Assembly (NCBI GenBank): GCA_025354605.1
Contig: JANXMN010000137.1
Location: 1 to 38,980 of the forward strand
Direction of reading: 5' to 3'
DNA from: Hymenobacter sp.
Lineage (GTDB): Bacteria; Bacteroidota; Bacteroidia; Cytophagales; Hymenobacteraceae
DNA length: 38,980 bases
The notes beneath the pieces are model-generated. The model did no database searches and was not told where the DNA came from. It saw only the letters and a list, made by a program, of their open reading frames with translations. Made by a program: the position numbers and the translations under genes. Positions 31,633-38,866 of this stretch are shown in pieces (positions within the stretch are counted from its first letter, which is position 1; the number at the start of each line of letters is the position of its first letter).

Positions 31633-32415
31633 ATGGCCACGCCGAAAGAACACGCCGCACATAATGCCGAAGCAGAGAAGCGGATTCTCAGCGACGTAGA
31701 GGAGCATGGGTTTCACATTGCTTTATTCAACGGTGATGGCTACTCGCCCAGCTTTGCTTATACAATCGGGCTATATAAAACGTATGGCTACCCAGAGCTT
31801 ATTTGCTTTGGATTTGGTCTGGATTTACTTCATTCGGTGCTATGGGAGGGCAAAGGGCTTCTGGATAAGCAGCCCAAGCCTGCCCCTGGTGTTGGATACC
31901 CTGATTTCCTAGAAGGCTTCGATGTTCGGTTTATAACCGTTGATGAAGCTCGTTATCAGGACTATTTCGGCTATGCCGCATGGTTTTATGAAAGCTGGGA
32001 TTTTCCGGCTTTGCAACTCGTGTGGCCGGATAAACAGGCGCTATATCCTTGGGACGAAGGCTTCAATCCCGATTGGAAAGCTGCTCAACCGCTCCTAGAC
32101 CGGGACAATGATTTCAAGTTTCGGGAAGAGCGAAATTTAGGTGTCTATACAACCCGCCAAGTTTTAGAAGGCTCCCCTATCTTACGTGTCGCCCATAACA
32201 GCGACGGCGACTGGCAGTTTCTATGCGACACAACGACCGATGTAGCAGACCTTAAAGTTGTTTGTCTGGAGCACATCGTAAAGAGGGACAGTTTAGTCAA
32301 TGAGCTTTTTCAACTTAAATACGGTTGGACCGCATGGCGGGAAACACCAGAGGCTGATTGGGAAACATGGGAAGACGCTGACGAAGAGGAAGACTCGGAG
32401 GAAGCTGACACATGA
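31633..32415 (+). CDS. DUF4262 domain protein
   Basis: 260 aa, start ATG 31633, five bases after fabG. The N-terminal half matches the DUF4262 pattern: ILSDVEEHGFHIALFNGDGY SPSFAYTIGLYKTYGYPELI CFGF. The second half includes WDFPALQLVWPDKQALYPWD and a very acidic tail (EDADEEEDSEEADT). No membrane or signal segment. Its DNA is clearly less GC-rich than fabG before it and yiiX after it and uses rarer codons for this window, suggesting separate acquisition. The stop overlaps the start of the next gene in ATGA. Function of DUF4262 is unknown to me. Confidence 0.85.
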   Translation: MATPKEHAAHNAEAEKRILSDVEEHGFHIALFNGDGYSPSFAYTIGLYKTYGYPELICFGFGLDLLHSVLWEGKGLLDKQPKPAPGVGYPDFLEGFDVRFITVDEARYQDYFGYAAWFYESWDFPALQLVWPDKQALYPWDEGFNPDWKAAQPLLDRDNDFKFREERNLGVYTTRQVLEGSPILRVAHNSDGDWQFLCDTTTDVADLKVVCLEHIVKRDSLVNELFQLKYGWTAWRETPEADWETWEDADEEEDSEEADT

Positions 32416-33089
32416 AACGCCGGCAGTTCCTCCCCTTCCTCCTACTCGCTAGCCTAGCCCTGACCGCCTACCCGCGCCTGCACCGCCGCCTGCTCCGCTA
32501 CCAAAGCCACCGCGCCGCTGCCACCACCACAGCCCAAATTGAGCCCCAACTCCACGAGGGCGACCTGATTTTCCACACCTCCCAATCGGCGCAGAGCCAA
32601 GCCATTCAGCTGGCCACCCACTCGCACTGGAGCCATTGCGGCATCGTGTACCAGCAAGGTGGTCAATGGCAGGTGTTCGAAGCGGTGCAGCCGGTGAAGC
32701 TGACGCCGCTGGTAGACTGGGTGGCGCGGGGGCAGGGCGGCCACTTCGTAACCAAGCGACTGCGCGATGCGGCCACGGCCCTCACGCCCGCCGCCCTGGC
32801 CCGCCTGAAAGCGGCCGGCCAGCCCATGCTGGGGCATCACTACGACCTGTACTTCGGCTGGAGTGACGACCGGATTTACTGCTCCGAGCTCATCTGGAAA
32901 GTGTATGCGCGCGGGCTGGGCCGACGGCTGGGGCAGCTCCAGCAGCTACGCGATTTCGACCTGAGCCATCCCGCCGTGCAGGCCAAGCTGCGCGAGCGCT
33001 ACGGCGCGCACCTGCCGCTGGCCGATACGGTCATTTCGCCGGTGAGCATCTTCGAGAGTCCCGAACTGGTGACGGTGCTTAATCGTTGA
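32412..33089 (+). CDS. YiiX-family permuted papain-like cysteine hydrolase
   Basis: 225 aa starting at ATG 32412 in an ATGA overlap with DUF4262. The N-terminus MKRRQFLPFLLLASLALTAY is a signal peptide or membrane anchor. The YiiX/NlpC-P60-related core has GDLIFHTSQSAQSQAIQLAT, the His motif HSHWSHCGIVY (His75), QVFEAVQPVKLTPL, and the Cys motif DDRIYCSELIWKVY (Cys157), the permuted order (His before Cys) expected for this family. The end DTVISPVSIFESPELVTVL is also family-like. It is probably a cell-envelope amidase or peptidase. A diverged copy of its last 62 bp lies at 33746-33807, beyond hicBA. Confidence 0.88.
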   Translation: MKRRQFLPFLLLASLALTAYPRLHRRLLRYQSHRAAATTTAQIEPQLHEGDLIFHTSQSAQSQAIQLATHSHWSHCGIVYQQGGQWQVFEAVQPVKLTPLVDWVARGQGGHFVTKRLRDAATALTPAALARLKAAGQPMLGHHYDLYFGWSDDRIYCSELIWKVYARGLGRRLGQLQQLRDFDLSHPAVQAKLRERYGAHLPLADTVISPVSIFESPELVTVLNR

Positions 33090-33094
33090 CGTCC

Positions 33095-33424
33095 CTACAC
33101 GAAGTGCTGCACGGCTTCCACGACTAATTGGTTCAGGCTCATGTTGCGCTCACGGGAGGCCAGCGCGGCGCGGCGGTGCAGTTCCGGCTGCATCCGCACG
33201 TTGAAGCTGCCTTTGAAGGGCTTTTCGGGTTGCTTGCCAGTGGTGGCGCAGAGGGTCAGGTAGTCCTCTACGGCTTCCACGAAGGCATTTTCTAACTCCT
33301 CGACGGTATTGCCTTCAAAAGAAATCAAGTCGGTGATGTCGTCCAGCTTGCCGAAAAACACCCTGTCTTCGGCGCTGAATTCGACGCGGGCGGTATAGCC
33401 GCCGTGTTTCAAAACGCTGCTCAT
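33095..33424 (-). CDS. hicB: HicB-family antitoxin
   Basis: 109 aa. The N-terminal partial RNase-H-like HicB fold is seen in GYTARVEFSAEDRVFFGKLD, then DLISFEGNTVEELENAFVEA VEDYL. The C-terminal part is an Arc/ribbon-helix-helix-like DNA-binding segment: GSFNVRMQPELHRRAALASR, NMSLNQLVVEAVQHFV. It overlaps the end of hicA by 4 bp (ATGA), so the order is toxin first, antitoxin second, usual for hicAB. It neutralises HicA and represses its own operon by family knowledge. The stop is only 5 bp from the convergent yiiX stop. Confidence 0.9.
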   Translation of the reverse strand: MSSVLKHGGYTARVEFSAEDRVFFGKLDDITDLISFEGNTVEELENAFVEAVEDYLTLCATTGKQPEKPFKGSFNVRMQPELHRRAALASRERNMSLNQLVVEAVQHFV

Positions 33425-33675
33425 GTGGTGGCGATGTTAAGTTGCTGAATCAGCTGTTTGAGCTGGTATTGCTTGAGAGTGTTGCCGGGATGCGGCTTGT
33501 GCAAACGAATAATAACGCCGGTTTCAGCTTTCACGAAGGCGCGGCGGCTACCGCCGGTTTTGCCGGCGGCCTGTTCTACGTAGCCCAACTGCCGAAGCAC
33601 CCGCAACAGCTCGTCCCAGGTAAAGTCGGCGGGCTGGCTCAGCAGCCGGGCCAGGAGTTTATCATTTTTGCTCAT
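33421..33675 (-). CDS. hicA: HicA-family mRNA interferase toxin
   Basis: 84 aa from ATG 33675 (MSKNDKLLARLLSQPADFTW); an in-frame start at 33705 is possible. The dsRBD-like HicA fold has DELLRVLRQLGYVEQAAGKT, then GGSRRAFVKAETGVIIRLHK and PHPGNTLKQYQLKQLIQQL. In classical HicA the catalytic His follows GS (GSH); here the position is Arg and the conserved His lie in LHKPHPG, as I recall for the GSRxRF...HRPHP subfamily. It should cleave mRNA when freed from HicB. It is transcribed away from the second toxin-antitoxin pair at 33852. Confidence 0.88.
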   Translation of the reverse strand: MSKNDKLLARLLSQPADFTWDELLRVLRQLGYVEQAAGKTGGSRRAFVKAETGVIIRLHKPHPGNTLKQYQLKQLIQQLNIATT

Positions 33676-33745
33676 GCAACGCTGGCGACTGTTTTCCAGT
33701 TGCACGAAGTTACATTGACTAGCTGGTACTGCTGGCTCGTCCGAA

Positions 33746-33807
33746 ACGGTTATTTCGCCGGTGAGCCTCTTCAGGAGTCCCGAACTGGTGATGGTGCTTA
33801 GTCGTTA
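33746..33807 (+). pseudogene. Diverged duplicate of the yiiX 3' end
   Basis: These 62 bases match 33027-33088, the last codons of yiiX, at about 55 of 62 positions without gaps. Shared runs include ATTTCGCCGGTGAGC and GAGTCCCGAACTGGTGA. The upstream bases (CTGCTGGCTCGTCCGAA) also resemble the matching part of yiiX. No start codon or full frame is present. The hicBA module lies exactly between the two copies. Confidence 0.85.
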
Positions 33808-33851
33808 GCAATAGCCGGCCTGCGTAACTTGCCGGACCTAACCGGTTGCTT

Positions 33852-34094
33852 ATGTCCATGCTCACGCTCACCTTCGACGACAAATTAGCCAGCCAGGCCC
33901 AGGAGTACGCCCGGCGCACGGGCACCGACATGTCGGTGCTGGTAGCTGAGCTGCTGCGGCCGGTAGTAGCCACGCCTGTTAGTACTAAATCCCTGCCCCT
34001 CGAACTAGCGGCTTTGTACGGTTGCATCAGCCTGCCGCCTGGCTTCGACTATAAGGAGGAATTGGGCAAGGCACTTACCGAAAAGTATCAATGA
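33852..34094 (+). CDS. Antitoxin-like ribbon-helix-helix protein (DUF6364 type)
   Basis: 80 aa from ATG 33852 (a second ATG at 33858 would remove two residues). The opening MLTLTFDDKLASQAQEYARR TGTDMSVLVAELLRPV is the beta-strand plus two-helix DNA-binding pattern of small antitoxins that pair with PIN toxins. The tail (LPPGFDYKEELGKALTEKYQ) would be the toxin-wrapping part. It overlaps the PIN gene by 4 bp (ATGA). By family knowledge it should repress its own promoter and inactivate the PIN ribonuclease. Confidence 0.82.
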   Translation: MSMLTLTFDDKLASQAQEYARRTGTDMSVLVAELLRPVVATPVSTKSLPLELAALYGCISLPPGFDYKEELGKALTEKYQ

Positions 34095-34516
34095 GGCAAT
34101 ACTTGCTTGATACCAATGTCCTCATTGATTACCTGGCACGGCGGGCACCCTTTGGCGAAGACGCGACCGAGTTGCTGCAGGCGGGTGTATCGGACGAGGC
34201 CCGTTTTCACGTGGCCAGCTTGTCTTTTGCCAACATCGAATCCATTATGCGGCGGCAAACATCAGCCACGCAGGCCCGGCAGTTGCTGGTGTGGCTGGAG
34301 CAACTAGTGGAAATTCTGCCCGTCGATGCGGCAGTTATTCGCCAGGCCCTGGCCAGTAGCTTCACCGACTTTGAAAATGCGATTCAGCATTTTGTCGCGT
34401 TGGCCCACCCTGCCGTTAATGCCATCATCACCTACGGCCCGAAAGGCTTTCGTGGCAGCGTGCTACCTGTTCTCTCCGCGGCCCAGGCCCTTACCGAACT
34501 CGACAATCCTGCCTGA
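34091..34516 (+). CDS. PIN-domain ribonuclease toxin (VapC-like)
   Basis: 141 aa from ATG 34091, coupled to the antitoxin by ATGA. PIN acidic residues are in place: LLDTNVLIDYLARR (D7), FANIESIMRR (E50) and SFTDFENAIQHF (D93, E95). The last part ITYGPKGFRGSVLPVLSAAQ corresponds to the usual ITRNxKDF segment, with the final Asp of the quartet not conserved (K-G-F). It likely cleaves tRNA or other RNA. Together with hicBA this gives two toxin-antitoxin modules within 1.4 kb, transcribed away from each other. Confidence 0.88.
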   Translation: MRQYLLDTNVLIDYLARRAPFGEDATELLQAGVSDEARFHVASLSFANIESIMRRQTSATQARQLLVWLEQLVEILPVDAAVIRQALASSFTDFENAIQHFVALAHPAVNAIITYGPKGFRGSVLPVLSAAQALTELDNPA

Positions 34517-34552
34517 CCCACGGCGAGCCTCCCGTTGCTATTTTACTGACTT

Positions 34553-36634
34553 TTGCTGACCACTTCCTACTCTCCCTGGTTTATCCTGCTTTGCCTGGCC
34601 GTGGGCGCGGGCTACGCGGCCCTGCAATACTCGGCCAAAGCGCCTTGGGGCCACCGGCTGAACTACGCGCTGGCGGCTTTGCGCTTCGCCGTGGTGAGCT
34701 TCCTGTGCTACCTGCTGCTCGCCCCGGTCATCAAAACCACCACCACGCACACCGAAGCCCCCACCGTGGTGCTGGCCGTCGATAACTCGCAGTCGGTGGA
34801 GCTGTTTACGCCTAAAAACGTACTCAGCCAGGCCAATAATGGCCTCGCCAAGCTGGCCGAAACCCTGCGCGGCCGGGGCTTCACCGTCGACACCCGGACC
34901 CTTACGGCCACACCCAGCCGCCCGGCCCGGCTCGACTCGCTGCGCTTCACGGCCCCCGGCACCGACCTCGACCAGCTGCTGGCCGGCACCGGCGACGCCT
35001 ACGATGGCCGCAACCTAGCCGGGGTAGTGCTCGTGAGCGACGGCCTCGTGAACCAGGGCCGCAGCCCGGCCTACTCCGAATTCAGCTTCCCGATTTACAG
35101 CGTGGCCCTGGGCGACACCATCCCCAAAAAAGACCTGCGCCTGACCGGTCTGAGCTACAACCGCGTCGCCTTCAGCGGCAATAAATTTCCCATCGAGGCC
35201 GAGCTGGGCTTCGAGGGCTACGCGGGCGGCGCGGCCACCGTGGAGCTGCGCGAGGGCGGCCGGGTGCTCGATAGCCGCCGCGTGGCCCTGCCCGCCGGCC
35301 GCCGCCGGGTACGCACCACCTTCCAAATCACCGCGCCCGCGCCGGGCAAACGCCGCTACGAGGTGCGCATCGCGGCCCAGCCCGGCGAGTTCACGGCCCT
35401 CAACAACCAGCGGACGGCCTTCGTCGACATCGTGAAGGGCAAGCTGCGGGTGCTGCTGGCCGGGGCCGCCCCCCACCCCGACCTTAAGGCCCTGCGCGCC
35501 GCCATCCGGGCCAACGACAACTTCGACCTGACCCTGGCCCTGCCCGGGGTGGAGCCGCTCAAGGCCGGCACCGATTTCGACGTGGCCATTCTGCACCAGC
35601 TGCCGGCCCAGGGCGGGCTGGGCAACGACCTGCTGGCCCAGGTGCAGGCCCGCAAAACACCGACCTTCTACATTCTGGGGGCGCAGTCGGACCTGGCAGC
35701 CTACAACCAGCTCGGCGCCGGCCTCATTATCCAACCGCGCGGGGCACAAACCGACGAGGTGACGCCGCTGCCCAACCCCGGCTTCGCCCGCTTCGCGACC
35801 GACGAGGAATCGACCCGCCGCTTCGCGCAGTACCCGCCCGCGCCGGTGCCCTTCGGCGACTACCGTCTGGGGCCCGGGGCCGAGGCCGCCCTCTGGCAGC
35901 AGGTGGACCGGGTGCCCACCCAGAAGCCCCTGCTGGTGTTTGGCGGCCCGGCCGAGCGCCGGCAGGCCACGCTGCTCACCGATGGCAGCTGGCAGTGGCG
36001 CCTGACCGAGGCCGTGGCCCACGACGACCAGCCCGAAGCCTACGACCGCCTCATCATCCGCACGCTTCAGCTGCTCACCCAGAACGCCAACAAGAAGCGC
36101 CTCGACGTGTACCCCACCCAGGACGCCTTCGGTACCCAGGACGACGTGATGCTGGGGGCCGAAGCCTACAACGCCGTGTTCGAGCGCCTCTACAACCAGA
36201 AAATCGACCTGGTGCTGACCGACGAAAAGCAGCAGGCCCGCCGCTTCTCGTTTGCCAACGCCGAGGACGGCTCGCCCCTGCACCTGGGGCCGCTGCCGGC
36301 CGGCCTGTATAAGTATCAGGCCCGCGCCACCCTCGGCGGCCAGGCCCAGCAGGATACCGGCGAGCTGCTGGTGCAATCGCAACCCCTTGAAGCTTTGGAG
36401 TCGAAGGCCGACCACAACCTGTTGGCCCAGCTGTCGCGCCGCAGCGGCTCGCGGCTGTACTACCCCGCGCAGCTCGATAAGCTGGCCCAGGATATTCTCA
36501 AAGCCAATTACAAACCGGTGATTTCGCAGGAAGAAGACCTGAAGGACCTAATTAATCAGAAGTGGCTGTTCTTCGTGCTGCTGGCTTTTCTGACGGTGGA
36601 ATGGGCCGTGCGGAAGTATGCGGGCAGCGTGTGA
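34553..36634 (+). CDS. Membrane protein with von Willebrand factor A domain
   Basis: 693 aa. No ATG is available; the start is taken at TTG 34553 (MLTTSYSPWFILLCLAVGAG). Two N-terminal membrane helices (about 8-28 and 42-60) are followed by a periplasmic vWA-like domain with VVLAVDNSQSVEL (D77-x-S79-x-S81, the MIDAS motif) and GVVLVSDGLVNQGRSPA. The middle and C-terminal parts hold strand-rich repeats (for example KFPIEAELGFEGYAGGAATV) and a class-I glutamine-amidotransferase-like region around LRVLLAGAAPHPDLKALRAA. A C-terminal membrane helix (WLFFVLLAFLTVEWAVRKY) anchors the end. The layout is like the large vWA proteins that accompany MoxR/BatA-type systems, but no such partners are adjacent. 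Confidence 0.82.
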   Translation: MLTTSYSPWFILLCLAVGAGYAALQYSAKAPWGHRLNYALAALRFAVVSFLCYLLLAPVIKTTTTHTEAPTVVLAVDNSQSVELFTPKNVLSQANNGLAKLAETLRGRGFTVDTRTLTATPSRPARLDSLRFTAPGTDLDQLLAGTGDAYDGRNLAGVVLVSDGLVNQGRSPAYSEFSFPIYSVALGDTIPKKDLRLTGLSYNRVAFSGNKFPIEAELGFEGYAGGAATVELREGGRVLDSRRVALPAGRRRVRTTFQITAPAPGKRRYEVRIAAQPGEFTALNNQRTAFVDIVKGKLRVLLAGAAPHPDLKALRAAIRANDNFDLTLALPGVEPLKAGTDFDVAILHQLPAQGGLGNDLLAQVQARKTPTFYILGAQSDLAAYNQLGAGLIIQPRGAQTDEVTPLPNPGFARFATDEESTRRFAQYPPAPVPFGDYRLGPGAEAALWQQVDRVPTQKPLLVFGGPAERRQATLLTDGSWQWRLTEAVAHDDQPEAYDRLIIRTLQLLTQNANKKRLDVYPTQDAFGTQDDVMLGAEAYNAVFERLYNQKIDLVLTDEKQQARRFSFANAEDGSPLHLGPLPAGLYKYQARATLGGQAQQDTGELLVQSQPLEALESKADHNLLAQLSRRSGSRLYYPAQLDKLAQDILKANYKPVISQEEDLKDLINQKWLFFVLLAFLTVEWAVRKYAGSV

Positions 36635-36646
36635 GTGGAAACATCA

Positions 36647-36907
36647 AGAACGTCATACAGAGCGTTGCGAAGCATCTTTACCGCAATAGTAACTGCTGTT
36701 CCGCAGGCGGTTGCTGGCGCACGTCTCGGACGCGCTGCCAGTTGGTTTGGGGGCTCGGACGCGGCCGTTGCCCGCTACCCGAACGGCGCGCATCGGGCGG
36801 CGGCAGACGCCAACCCAGTCGGCACGCGTCGCTGACGCGCGCCAGCAGTAACTCAATAGATTGGATTACTGCTGCACGCAAGATGCTTCGCTACGCTCTG
36901 CCTGACG
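36647..36907. repeat. 261-bp imperfect palindrome, copy B of the AACGTCATGCAGAGC family
   Basis: The outer parts correspond to copy A at 17318: AGAACGTCATACAGAGCG and GCGAAGCATCTTTACC at the left (36647-36682), AAGATGCTTCGC and ACGCTCTGCCTGACG at the right (36880-36907). Pairing continues inward (TAACTGCTG against CAGCAGTAA, GCTGGCGC against GCGCCAGC) to a centre near 36777, between CCGTT and AACGG. It fills most of the 340-bp gap 36635-36974; the remaining 67 bp before the next start show nothing else. Confidence 0.8.
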
Positions 36908-36974
36908 GGCTGGAGGCGCGCCGTAAAGCAGAACCACTTCCAAACCGTCCTCCCCCCTACTTCACCGATACCAT

Positions 36975-37670
36975 ATGAAATTACGCGTCATTTTAACCGG
37001 GGCTACCGGCATGGTGGGCGAGGGCGTCCTGCTCGAATGCCTGCAAAACCCCGCCGTCGAGCACGTGCTGGTGCTCACCCGCCGGCCCACGGGCCGCACG
37101 CACGCCAAAATGAGCGAGCTGCTGGTACCCGATTTACATCAGCTGAGTGCCTTCGAGCAGCAGCTGACGGGCTACAACGCCTGTTTTTTCTGCGCCGGTA
37201 TTTCCTCGGTGGGCGTGTCGAAAGAAGAGTATGAGCGCATCACCCACGATTTAACCTTGACCGTGGGCCAGACCCTGGCCCGCCTCAACCCGGAGCTGAC
37301 GTTCATCTACGTGTCGGGCGCGAGCACCGACAGCACCGGCACCAGCCGCCAGCACTGGGCGCGGGTGAAGGGGCGTACCGAAAACGACTTGCTGGCCCTG
37401 CCCTTCCGGGCAGCCTACATGTTCCGGCCGGGCTTCATGCAGATTACGCCCGGCCAGCGCAACGTGCTGAAGTGGTACGGGAGCATTGCCTGGCTGTACC
37501 CGCTGGCCCGCCGGCTGGCCCCCAACTTCGTGTGCACCATGCAGGAAGTGGGCCGCGCCATGATTAAGGCCGCTGATTTCGGCTACTCCAAACCCGTGCT
37601 CGAAGTGCGCGACATCGTGGCCCTGGCCCGCGCCACCTCAGTACCAAGCCCGAATCAGCCGGCGCGATAA
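36975..37670 (+). CDS. NAD(P)-binding Rossmann-fold protein (atypical SDR, epimerase-like)
   Basis: 231 aa from ATG 36975. The dinucleotide loop is VILTGATGMVGEGVLLECLQ (GATGMVGEG), followed by VLVLTRRPTG. Then come CFFCAGISSVGVSKEEYERI, FIYVSGASTDSTG and the putative active-site stretch HWARVKGRTENDLLALPFRA with RVKGRTE in place of the Tyr-x-x-x-Lys of classical SDRs. This matches HTATIP2/YbjT-like atypical SDRs; probably a soluble reductase or regulator with unknown substrate. It follows copy B of the palindromic family. Confidence 0.85.
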   Translation: MKLRVILTGATGMVGEGVLLECLQNPAVEHVLVLTRRPTGRTHAKMSELLVPDLHQLSAFEQQLTGYNACFFCAGISSVGVSKEEYERITHDLTLTVGQTLARLNPELTFIYVSGASTDSTGTSRQHWARVKGRTENDLLALPFRAAYMFRPGFMQITPGQRNVLKWYGSIAWLYPLARRLAPNFVCTMQEVGRAMIKAADFGYSKPVLEVRDIVALARATSVPSPNQPAR

Positions 37671-37705
37671 GCTGGCCCGGAACCGCCGTTCTTTGCGGTT
37701 AACTT

Positions 37706-38827
37706 ATGCGTGAATCAATCAGGAAATTTCTCGTGACAACCGGCGGCATTCTCGGCACTTTGCTCGTGGCAGTGGTGGCTTTCACCAACCTCAGCCCGCA
37801 GCTGGGCGGCACGCCCACCCGCTACGAAAAAGAGGCTTTCGCCAAATCGGGCCATTACAAAGACGGTGAATTCGTGAACCTGCTGCCCACCGAGGTGATG
37901 ACGGGCGGCAGCACGGTGGGCGTGATGTGGAATTTCATTTTCCACAAGGCTCCCGATGTCGCGCCGCCAGGCCCCCTGCCCCAGCAGCCGCTCGATTCGC
38001 TGGCCATCACCCAGAAAACGCCCGAAATGGTGCGCGTCACCTGGTTCGGCCACTCGGCCAGCCTGCTCGAAATCGCGGGCCAGAATATTCTCCTCGACCC
38101 CATGCTCAGCGTGAAGATGGGGCCGGTGGGCTGGGCTACCCCCCGGCGCTACAACCGCGAGGTGGCCATCACGCCCGAAAAGCTGCCCTACATCGCGGCC
38201 GTACTTATTTCGCACGACCACTACGACCACCTCGACTACGAAACCATCGAGAAAATTAAGGACCGGGTGGGGCAGTTTTACGTGCCGTTGGGCATTGGGC
38301 CGCACCTGCGGGCCTGGGGCGTGCCCCGCGCCCACATCACCGAAATGAGCTGGGGCGACAGCGTGCACCTACCCAACCTCATGCTGCACTGCACGCCCAG
38401 CCGCCACTTTTCGGGGCGGGGCCTCACCAACCGCAACTCCACGCTGTGGTGCTCGTGGGTGATTAAAGGGGCGGCGAAGCGCGTATTCTACACCGGCGAC
38501 GGGGGCTACGGGCCGCACTTCGCCGCCATCGGCCGGCAGCATGGCCCGTTCGATTTGGCGCTGGTGGAGTGCGGGCAATACAACGCGGGCTGGGCCAACA
38601 TTCACATGCGGCCCGAGCAGAGCGTGCAGGCCGCCCGCGACGTGCGTGCCGCCCTGATGCTGCCCGTGCACTGGGGCGCGTTCAGCGAGTCGCTGCACCC
38701 CTGGAACGAGCCGGTGAAGCGCGTCACCGCCGAAGCCGTGCGCCTGGGCCAGCCCATTGTGACGCCGCAGCTGGGCCAGCCGGTCACGTTGGGGGCAGCG
38801 CTGCCCCAGGCGCGCTGGTGGGAGTAG
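37706..38827 (+). CDS. MBL-fold metallohydrolase, UlaG/NAPE-PLD-like, membrane-anchored
   Basis: 373 aa from ATG 37706. An N-terminal hydrophobic segment (FLVTTGGILGTLLVAVVAF) is a signal anchor. The metallo-beta-lactamase core opens VRVTWFGHSASLLEIAGQNI LLDPM, then VLISHDHYDHLDYETIEKI with HxHxDH complete (His170, His172, Asp174, His175), TPSRHFSGRGLTNRNSTLWC SW, and FYTGDGGYGPHFAAIG, ending with LMLPVHWGAFSESLHPWNEP. The combination of WFGHS, PSRHFSGR and HWGAF marks the UlaG/NAPE-hydrolysing phospholipase-D-like branch, so a phosphodiester or lactone substrate at the envelope is plausible. It is 35 bp after the NAD-binding gene. Confidence 0.9.
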   Translation: MRESIRKFLVTTGGILGTLLVAVVAFTNLSPQLGGTPTRYEKEAFAKSGHYKDGEFVNLLPTEVMTGGSTVGVMWNFIFHKAPDVAPPGPLPQQPLDSLAITQKTPEMVRVTWFGHSASLLEIAGQNILLDPMLSVKMGPVGWATPRRYNREVAITPEKLPYIAAVLISHDHYDHLDYETIEKIKDRVGQFYVPLGIGPHLRAWGVPRAHITEMSWGDSVHLPNLMLHCTPSRHFSGRGLTNRNSTLWCSWVIKGAAKRVFYTGDGGYGPHFAAIGRQHGPFDLALVECGQYNAGWANIHMRPEQSVQAARDVRAALMLPVHWGAFSESLHPWNEPVKRVTAEAVRLGQPIVTPQLGQPVTLGAALPQARWWE

Positions 38828-38830
38828 CTT

Positions 38831-38865
38831 GAACGTCATGCAGAGCGCAGCGAAGCATCTTTACC
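38831..38865 (+). repeat. Half-copy C of the AACGTCATGCAGAGC family
   Basis: GAACGTCATGCAGAGCGCAG followed by CGAAGCATCT matches the left arm of copy A over 30 bases (38831-38860), and the next bases TTTACC match copy B. No right arm follows; the sequence switches at about 38866 to protein-coding DNA. It begins 3 bp after the MBL gene stop. Confidence 0.85.
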
Positions 38866-38866
38866 A

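Noticed and set aside
33421-33675. HicA considered inactive because the GSH His is replaced by Arg
   Set aside because: The GSRxxF...HxPHP pattern matches, from memory, a known HicA subfamily, so loss of function cannot be claimed from this residue alone.
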